DNA of 21,353 bases from CAYMCV01 sp964389005 (GTDB lineage Bacteria; Bacillota; Clostridia; Lachnospirales; Lachnospiraceae): assembly GCA_964389005.1 (NCBI GenBank), contig CAYMCV010000036.1, positions 1 through 21,353 on the forward strand, given 5' to 3'. Position numbers and translations under genes: made by a program. Below the pieces are notes generated by a model. That model was not told the origin of the DNA, made no database searches, and worked only from the letters and a program-made list of their open reading frames with translations. Below, piece by piece: positions 16,194 through 21,353 of the stretch (the first letter of the stretch is position 1; the number at the start of each line of letters is the position of its first letter).

Positions 16194-17177
16194 TTATTTC
16201 ATTAATTGTTTTTGTTTCAGTTTATATTCTTTTTCCTGTGCCTTAACCTGCTTACGTAAAAGTGCTTCGTCTTTGTCACGTAAGATAAAGAACATAACCG
16301 CGGAAAGGATACAAATAATTGCAAACATAACTACGCTGGCCGCAGCAGCTCTGTTATACATATAGCTTCCTGCAAAAGCCTGATTGTAGATAAATACGTT
16401 TGTGGTTAATGTTGCATTGTCCGGACCACTGTTGTTGATAAACAACTTCGGTATATCGAACATATTCAATCCACCGATTAAACTTGTTACCAATGTAAAC
16501 AAAAGAATTGTCTTGATATTCGGAATCGTAATACGGAAAAATGTCTGTGTACGGTTCGCGCCGTCAACCTCTGCCGCTTCGAACAACTCAGGACTGATGC
16601 CCAATACACCGGAAATCAATACTACGGTTGTATATCCGTACCACATCCATGTCTGAATGAAGATTACGACACCTCTTGCAACCGCTTTACTCATCAACAT
16701 GTAAACCGGTTCTTTAAAAATGCCTGCTGCTATCAACATATCGTTTACAGGTCCCTTCGGATAAGCGAACAGGGAAGCAAACAAAATAGCAACGGTTGCT
16801 GCTGTAATAATGTTTGGCATGTAGAATAAAACTTTGAATAGACCTTCGCCCTTAATCTTACTTCTTTTGTCCGTAAACCAAGCGGTTAACAACAATGCCA
16901 AGCCAAGCTGTGGAACGAAGTTACATAACCACATAAAAACTGTATTCTTAAACGCCGTTTGGAAAGACGGATTAGTCAATACTGTTTTGAAATTTCTAAA
17001 AGGTTCGTCAACTAAGAAATGGAAATCTGTAACGCCAACACCTTTTAAATCGGTAAACCCGATTACGATTGTATATAAAATCGGATATAGGGAAAATAAT
17101 AAGAACGCAACTACGAATGGTATACTGAAAATATACCCGTATTTGGCATACCCAAATGATGACCCTTTGCGCTTCAT
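16194..17177 (-). CDS. sugar ABC transporter permease, MalF/UgpA type
   Basis: A 327-residue membrane permease. The ATG at 17177 is chosen because GGTGGAGG lies 8 bases before it; an in-frame ATG at 17192 lies upstream of or within that site. Six helices are visible, starting with YGYIFSIPFVVAFLLFSLYP. The coupling loop is ELFEAAEVDGANRTQTFFRI followed by TIPNIK, a textbook EAA motif. An unusually long charged C-terminal tail (RDKDEALLRKQVKAQEKEYK and on) extends past the last helix. It is separated from the binding-protein gene by about 190 bases containing a strong hairpin, and from the second permease by 13 bases. The sugar is not determined. Confidence 0.93.
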   Translation of the reverse strand: MKRKGSSFGYAKYGYIFSIPFVVAFLLFSLYPILYTIVIGFTDLKGVGVTDFHFLVDEPFRNFKTVLTNPSFQTAFKNTVFMWLCNFVPQLGLALLLTAWFTDKRSKIKGEGLFKVLFYMPNIITAATVAILFASLFAYPKGPVNDMLIAAGIFKEPVYMLMSKAVARGVVIFIQTWMWYGYTTVVLISGVLGISPELFEAAEVDGANRTQTFFRITIPNIKTILLFTLVTSLIGGLNMFDIPKLFINNSGPDNATLTTNVFIYNQAFAGSYMYNRAAAASVVMFAIICILSAVMFFILRDKDEALLRKQVKAQEKEYKLKQKQLMK

Positions 17178-17297
17178 GCTGTCAACCTCCACCTTGATAA
17201 TATAGTTTAATCACACGATCGATTTTTGAAGTCAGCCATCTCGGAGCACCAAAATTGTGTGATTGTATTAAACAGGTACAACTCCCGTATAAAATGA

Positions 17298-17337
17298 TAG
17301 AAGCAAGGTGGACGTTTTGTAGTCCGCCCTGCTTCTA
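17298..17337 (-). ncRNA. intercistronic mRNA hairpin between binding protein and permease genes
   Basis: The arms 17298-17313 and 17322-17337 form a 16-base-pair stem with one G-U pair and one mismatch around an 8-base loop. Only a short T-poor stretch (ATCATTTTATA) follows on the minus strand. It is therefore better read as a partial terminator or a 3'-end stabiliser, which would give more binding protein than permease from one transcript. Confidence 0.65.
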
Positions 17338-17369
17338 CAAATAACTAATAATTGTTCATAGAATAAAGA

Positions 17370-18812
17370 TTACTCTACAACGATATCAAGGTTATCAGCA
17401 ACTGCCTGCTTGAAGTCTTTGATAGCATCTTCACGAGACTTGTTACCCATGGAGTACTCACGAACCTGCTCTCTCCATCTGCTGTTGATTGTCTCATCGT
17501 ACTGAGTCAAGTTGTCACCCTTTGCATTAGCGTTAGCCGGTACAAAGATATCAAACATGTTCTGTCCGCCTAAGAAATCAAGAGATCCATCAGACATAGC
17601 CATAACTGTTCCACTTGCAACACAGTCCTTTGTTCCGCCTTCGCCGTTCAAAGTTCCGTTAGCCCATTTGTACTGAAGTCCATCTTCTGTGCAATCCAAT
17701 GTGATCCACTCGATGATTTCAGCAACAGCTGCAGCCTTAGCTGCGTCTTCTGTACAAGTCTTGCTTGCAAGAATCCATGTGCCGCCCCAGAAGAATCCGA
17801 TAGGAGATTCGCAAACTGCCCAATCACCATATGTTCCTTCACCAACTGCTTCACCACCACAGTTAGGAGCCAATGTGTAGTTAATCAACCAAGCCGGTCC
17901 AAAGAATCCTAAGATCTGCTGAGTTCCTTCACCCTTCATATCTGCGAACCAAGCATCCTGCCAGTCCTGAGTATCATTGTGGAACTTATTGTCTGCTAAC
18001 TTCTTGGAAGCATCAAGGAAGCCTTCACGCTTAGCATCAATATTAAGTTTGCCATCTACAACCCAGCCTGAATCAGAACTGTTCTCGATTGCATGCCACA
18101 TATCGCCATCACCTGAAACGATACCATAGCCTTTTGCTTTTAATTCTTCTGCTGCTGACCAGAACTTATCCCATGATCCTGATCCACCACCGATTTTCTC
18201 GGATACGGTTGCAGGTTCATCTGTTCCCCATGTGTCTTTAGCTACGGAACGACGATAAATGAAAGCACCGCCTGTTGCCTGATATCCTAATGCAACAACT
18301 TTTCCGTCCGGGTTGGTTCCGATTTCTACTGAGTAAGTAGCAATGTCAGCTTCTTTAATCTTAGCTGCAACGTCAATACCTAAATCTTCGTAAGGAGCTG
18401 CGTACTGAGCCATATCTCCCTGAGAATATTTAAGAATGAATGCTGCTTCTGCTGCGTACATATCCGGAGCGTCAGCGCCACCAGCTGTAAGAGCCTGGTC
18501 CAAAGCGGGCTGATAAGCACCGTCTGTTGTAGCGATAACCGTGGTCTTTACGTCATAACCGAAATCAGGATGATCTGCAAGATACTTCTCAACCATTCCC
18601 GGAATTTCGTCTGTGAAAGCCCAAAGGTTAATTGTTCCACCTGCAGCCGGAGTTGCAGGATCTGCAGGATCTGCCGGATCTGCAGGATCTGCAGGATCGG
18701 CAACTACAGTGCTATCACTCGGTGTGTCTGAGGTAGCGGGTGTGCTCGTACAACCAACTAAGGTAGTAGCAAGCATGCATACGCCTAAAGCGCAAGCCAA
18801 TAACTTTTTCAT
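17370..18812 (-). CDS. extracellular sugar-binding lipoprotein of the ABC transporter
   Basis: A 480-residue family-1 solute-binding protein. The N terminus is a lipoprotein signal, MKKLLACALGVCMLATTLVG then Cys21. A low-complexity linker with repeated Ala-Asp-Pro precedes the binding domain, which opens with GGTINLWAFTDEIPGMVEKYL. Many Trp, Tyr and acidic residues (for example FFGPAWLINYTLAPNCGG and FFWGGTWILASK) fit carbohydrate stacking. The C terminus (NSRWREQVREYSMGNKSREDAIKDFKQAV) is typical of sugar-binding proteins. AAGGAGG lies 7 bases before the ATG. It is the first gene of the operon with the two permeases, with an extended -10 promoter and two palindromes upstream. The ligand is unknown. 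Confidence 0.93.
   Translation of the reverse strand: MKKLLACALGVCMLATTLVGCTSTPATSDTPSDSTVVADPADPADPADPADPATPAAGGTINLWAFTDEIPGMVEKYLADHPDFGYDVKTTVIATTDGAYQPALDQALTAGGADAPDMYAAEAAFILKYSQGDMAQYAAPYEDLGIDVAAKIKEADIATYSVEIGTNPDGKVVALGYQATGGAFIYRRSVAKDTWGTDEPATVSEKIGGGSGSWDKFWSAAEELKAKGYGIVSGDGDMWHAIENSSDSGWVVDGKLNIDAKREGFLDASKKLADNKFHNDTQDWQDAWFADMKGEGTQQILGFFGPAWLINYTLAPNCGGEAVGEGTYGDWAVCESPIGFFWGGTWILASKTCTEDAAKAAAVAEIIEWITLDCTEDGLQYKWANGTLNGEGGTKDCVASGTVMAMSDGSLDFLGGQNMFDIFVPANANAKGDNLTQYDETINSRWREQVREYSMGNKSREDAIKDFKQAVADNLDIVVE
18655..18699. repeat. five 9-bp tandem repeats encoding the Ala-Asp-Pro linker
   Basis: Units of GCAGGATCT begin at 18655, 18664, 18673 (GCCGGATCT), 18682 and 18691 (GCAGGATCG). 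They code for the ADP repeats between lipid anchor and binding domain. Unit gain or loss keeps the frame. Confidence 0.92.
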
Positions 18813-18849
18813 CTTTCTTCCTCCTTAACAATTGTGACTTTTGTACATT

Positions 18850-18906
18850 TGCAAATTATTTTTGCAGCCAAAAGTCGTGATTTGTAATAACAAATTGATT
18901 ATATCA
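18850..18906 (-). promoter_or_regulatory. promoter of the sugar ABC operon with two palindromes
   Basis: On the minus strand TATAAT (18903-18898) is preceded by TGA, an extended -10; no clear -35 is present. The perfect palindrome ATTTGT-AATA-ACAAAT (18880-18895) sits at the expected transcription start. A second, TGCAAA-TTATT-TTTGCA (18850-18866), lies in the leader. Both are candidate operators for a sugar-responsive repressor; neither matches a full cre site. Confidence 0.5.
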
Positions 18907-19048
18907 CATTATTGGTTGATTACTTTACAATTGTTGCTCCATTTTTGTCTATTATTGCTTTTTCACATTTTATACACCACTTTTTAGCAATATTCTAGTA
19001 TACTTTACTTGAAATAAAAAATATCGATATCATATGGAGGATTATCCA

Positions 19049-19690
19049 ATGCGTAATTTCTTTTCTCCGGACAGTATTGCCATGCGTACCTTGTCTACTT
19101 TTTGTGATTTATTGCTTTTAAACCTTCTATTCCTGCTTTGCTGTATCCCGCTTTTTACCATAGGAGCCTCTTTTACCGCCATGTATCGTGTGACATTCAA
19201 GTTGCTTCGCCACGAGGAACCGATGATTGCGCGTAGCTTTTTTCAAGCTTTTCGCGAGAGTTTCAAACAATCAACCTTTTTTTGGTTACCTTCTTTATTA
19301 TTGTATATCTTTTTTATAGCCGACCTCTATATTATATGGAATGTATTGACTCCCTCTTACCGTTTCCTGCAATACCCCATTCTTGTAGTACTGCTCCTTA
19401 TGACTTCGGTATTGATTTTCGTGTTTCCGCAAATTGCTGTCTTTGAAAATTCAAATAAAATTCTTCTGAAGAATGCCGCTTTGTTAAGCCTCGGAAATTT
19501 CCCAACAACGCTGTTCGTCATCATTGTACATGCGCTTTTGGCCGGCATCGCGACACTGTCCGGCAAAATGCTTATTATCGTCTTAAGTTGTATGTTTTTC
19601 TTCGGCTTTTCCACGCTCGCTTATATCTTCACAATTTTTTACCGTCGTATTTTTAACAAATGTATCAATGACGAAGACAACGCACTTTAA
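19049..19690 (+). CDS. YesL/DUF624 family membrane protein
   Basis: A 213-residue membrane protein. The ATG at 19049 is chosen over the one at 19034 because GGAGG lies 8 bases before it and because MRNFFSPDSIAMRTL matches the family N terminus as I know it. Five or so hydrophobic helices follow. The conserved-looking segments are NLLFLLCCIPLFTIGASFTAMYRV near the N terminus and FPQIAVFENSNKILLKNAALLSLGNFPTTL in the second half. DUF624 proteins commonly sit beside carbohydrate ABC transporters and polysaccharide-use genes, but their role is unknown. It is divergent from the sugar-binding protein gene, sharing a 236-base control region. Its TAA overlaps the end of the convergent gene by 4 bases. 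Confidence 0.9.
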   Translation: MRNFFSPDSIAMRTLSTFCDLLLLNLLFLLCCIPLFTIGASFTAMYRVTFKLLRHEEPMIARSFFQAFRESFKQSTFFWLPSLLLYIFFIADLYIIWNVLTPSYRFLQYPILVVLLLMTSVLIFVFPQIAVFENSNKILLKNAALLSLGNFPTTLFVIIVHALLAGIATLSGKMLIIVLSCMFFFGFSTLAYIFTIFYRRIFNKCINDEDNAL

Positions 19691-20403
19691 TCTGCGTTGT
19701 CCTCGCTTAACCACTCTATAAAATGTGCTGCTTCTTCTTTTCTTACGCTGTATGCGGAAACGGTTACGATCGGCGTTCCTTCCTCATAGAATTCTCCAAG
19801 AAGCGCACAATCATCGACGCGAATACCCATCGGTATCTCAACACCCTTACTGTTCTTACAATAGAAAATGTTATCTTTCTCCGCTTCTAAAAATGACGCG
19901 TCCATAACTTCCCGCAAGTCGCACCAAGCGTCTGCTTCTCCATATGCCTCCACAACCCACGATGTGGTAATGGTCACATCCAATTTGGAATTCAGCAGCA
20001 TCGCCTGGTACTTCTGAATGCTTGCTACCGTTGTCGTATCTGCCGCTGCGGCCTCATCCATTACCTTAGGATGTAAAAAATTGTAATTAACCTCAATCGG
20101 AAGTTCATTTGTGTCAATATTCCGATATGTCGCATAGTCGTTTTTGAATGCATAGATTGCTTCATTTACATCACTGGTATTCATCAGCGCAATATTGAGT
20201 GATAAATCTCTTTGTTCATATAAATAAGAAAAAACAAATGATAAAACAATGATTACCACCAATACCGGTATAATCACAAACCATTTATAGTAATCCCAAA
20301 AAAACTCCAATTTTGCAAGATACTTATTCTTACGTAATTGTTCTTTGATTTTTCTTTCTTTTTCTGCCTTGTTCTCTTCTTTCATTCCGTTCTTTTTTTT
20401 CAT
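19687..20403 (-). CDS. single-pass membrane protein with exported domain, unknown function
   Basis: A 238-residue protein. The first 40 residues are highly charged and lysine-rich, so probably cytoplasmic. One helix follows (WFVIIPVLVVIIVLSFVFSYLY), then an exported domain of about 170 residues. That domain has phrases resembling part of solute-binding proteins, for example IALMNTSDVNEAIYAF, SKLDVTITTSWVVEAYGEAD and VSAYSVRKEEAAHFIEWL. The ATG at 20403 follows AAGGAGA by 10 bases; a start at the seventh codon is also possible. A promoter candidate is at 20481-20509. Placed beside the YesL-like gene and the sugar operon, it may be a membrane-tethered ligand sensor, but this is inference only; no family name was recognised. 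Confidence 0.72.
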   Translation of the reverse strand: MKKKNGMKEENKAEKERKIKEQLRKNKYLAKLEFFWDYYKWFVIIPVLVVIIVLSFVFSYLYEQRDLSLNIALMNTSDVNEAIYAFKNDYATYRNIDTNELPIEVNYNFLHPKVMDEAAAADTTTVASIQKYQAMLLNSKLDVTITTSWVVEAYGEADAWCDLREVMDASFLEAEKDNIFYCKNSKGVEIPMGIRVDDCALLGEFYEEGTPIVTVSAYSVRKEEAAHFIEWLSEDNAD

Positions 20404-20480
20404 CCTGTTTCTGTCTCCTTACCATAATAGCGCACAAAATGAGTCGGCAATACAACGACATTTTCTGCACCCATGCAGTT

Positions 20481-20509
20481 ATCATAAAGAATTTGCATGT
20501 TAAAAGCAA
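20481..20509 (-). promoter_or_regulatory. weak promoter candidate for the single-pass membrane protein gene
   Basis: Minus-strand TTGCTT (20509-20504), a 17-base spacer, and TATGAT (20486-20481). The -10 is good and the -35 poor. A small inverted repeat CTGCA-CCCA-TGCAG (20465-20478) lies at the expected transcript start. Confidence 0.4.
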
Positions 20510-20586
20510 GTAACCGATGACTTGTTTCTCATAATTTTCACATTCATGACTGTTTTTATTCTGTAAATGCGGAATTTCAATGACAC

Positions 20587-20615
20587 AGAAGCCGAAATCA
20601 ACGATTTCGGCTTCT
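20587..20615 (-). terminator. terminator-like hairpin downstream of the transketolase gene
   Basis: A perfect 13-bp stem with a 3-base loop (AGAAGCCGAAATC / GATTTCGGCTTCT). The T tract is weak on both strands. It lies about 75 bases after the transketolase stop. The rest of the 285 bases between 20404 and 20688 holds only the promoter candidate noted above. Confidence 0.6.
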
Positions 20616-20688
20616 TCTATGCTACAACATATACTCATGATATATGACATTCTTCTGTTTACGGAAGTTTGCCATCTTCTCGGCATCG

Positions 20689-21353
20689 TTACAGAGCCGC
20701 TTTAATCTTCTCGTAGATACCTTGTCCATCCAAACCGTACTTCTTAACCAGTTCTCCGGCTGTTCCGGACTCACCGTAGCGATCCATCATGCCAATTTTG
20801 ACCACCTTGGTCGGTGCTTTCTCAGAGAGCAAATCGCATACGGCACTGCCAAGACCGCCAATAACGGAATGCTCTTCCGCAACAAATACTTTTCCGGTTT
20901 TCTTTGCGGTTTTTAACACAATCTCCTCATCCAAAGGTTTGATTGTATGAATGTTGATGACATCCGCCTGAATTCCGTCTGCTTCAAGAAGTTTTGCAGC
21001 CTGAAGTGCGCTGTCGACACAGATACCCGATGCAATGATGGAAACATCGTTTCCTTCTTTCAGTTGTACGCCCTTTCCGATTTCAAAGTGATATGCTTCG
21101 TTGTCATTGATGACAGGAACTGCTGCACGTCCGAATCTTAAATATACAGGACCGTTCATTTCCAAAGCGGCACGAACTGCAGCACGTGCCTCCACATCAT
21201 CCGAAGGAACAATGACCGTCATTCCGGGAATCGTACGCATCAACGCAACATCTTCGTTACACTGATGGGTTGCGCCATCCTCTCCGACCGTAATACCTGC
21301 ATGGGTTGCACCGATTTTGACATTTAAGCGAGGATAGCCGATGGAATTACGCA
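20689..21353 (-). CDS. transketolase, C-terminal subunit (5' end outside window)
   Basis: The frame is open from the right window edge to TAA at 20689; the ATG at 21243 is internal. The 221 visible residues open with RNSIGYPRLNVKIGATHAGI, then EDGATHQCNEDVALMRTIPG, the end of the pyrimidine-binding domain. The C-terminal domain then contains PVYLRFGRAAVPV, VINIHTIKPLDEE and VFVAEEHSVIGGLGSAV, as in transketolase and DXS family proteins. The absence of the thiamine diphosphate-binding half is expected if the enzyme is split into two genes, which is common in Firmicutes; the partner should lie just upstream, beyond the window. The enzyme moves two-carbon units in the pentose phosphate pathway. 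Whether it belongs to the sugar locus or to central metabolism cannot be told here. Confidence 0.93.
   Translation of the reverse strand, partial: RNSIGYPRLNVKIGATHAGITVGEDGATHQCNEDVALMRTIPGMTVIVPSDDVEARAAVRAALEMNGPVYLRFGRAAVPVINDNEAYHFEIGKGVQLKEGNDVSIIASGICVDSALQAAKLLEADGIQADVINIHTIKPLDEEIVLKTAKKTGKVFVAEEHSVIGGLGSAVCDLLSEKAPTKVVKIGMMDRYGESGTAGELVKKYGLDGQGIYEKIKAAL

Overview
The window is about 21 kb of low-to-moderate GC Firmicutes DNA. Strong AAGGAGG-type ribosome sites, TTG/GTG as well as ATG starts, a split transketolase, a sugar ABC transporter without its own ATPase, a YesL-type membrane protein and a PaaK/ACT pair all suggest a gut-type Clostridia member, most likely Lachnospiraceae (inference from gene content only). 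Two runs of exactly 10 N (4396-4405, 8940-8949) show a draft or metagenome-derived scaffold. No tRNA, rRNA, CRISPR array, transposase or phage gene was seen.

Layout. (1) 1-675, plus strand: C-terminal part of a repetitive, probably exported protein cut by the window edge. (2) 796-3717, plus strand: a tight three-gene operon of an HSL-type alpha/beta hydrolase, a condensation/acyltransferase-like protein with HxxxDG, and a zinc-ribbon six-helix membrane protein; probably an acyl or lipid modification module. (3) 10469-3709, minus strand: a multi-PAS protein without output domain, an SbcD/YhaO-like phosphoesterase, an SbcC/YhaN-like ATPase with membrane helices, and a CapA-type lipoprotein; the last three have overlapping or near-touching ends. 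(4) 12494-10695, minus: phenylacetate-CoA ligase family enzyme plus tandem-ACT protein, with promoter and terminator. (5) 15044-12629, minus: a small membrane-anchored protein and a large lipoprotein ending in a membrane helix and a 24-bp-repeat-encoded Pro/Gln tail. (6) 18812-15254, minus: sugar-type ABC operon (binding lipoprotein, hairpin, two permeases, terminator). (7) 19049-19690 plus and 20403-19687 minus: a YesL/DUF624 protein and a membrane-tethered protein that meet tail to tail. (8) 20689-21353, minus: C-terminal subunit of a split transketolase, cut by the right edge.

How the genes may work together. Regions 6 and 7 look like a carbohydrate uptake locus with accessory membrane proteins. 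Region 3 couples a nuclease/ATPase pair of the Mre11-Rad50 superfamily to a cell-surface CapA protein and a PAS sensor. Region 2 is the best candidate for a poorly described system. The apparent frameshift in the CapA gene is almost certainly an assembly artefact: both sides of the N run carry the same 19 bases, and collapsing the 61-base offset restores one 439-residue frame.
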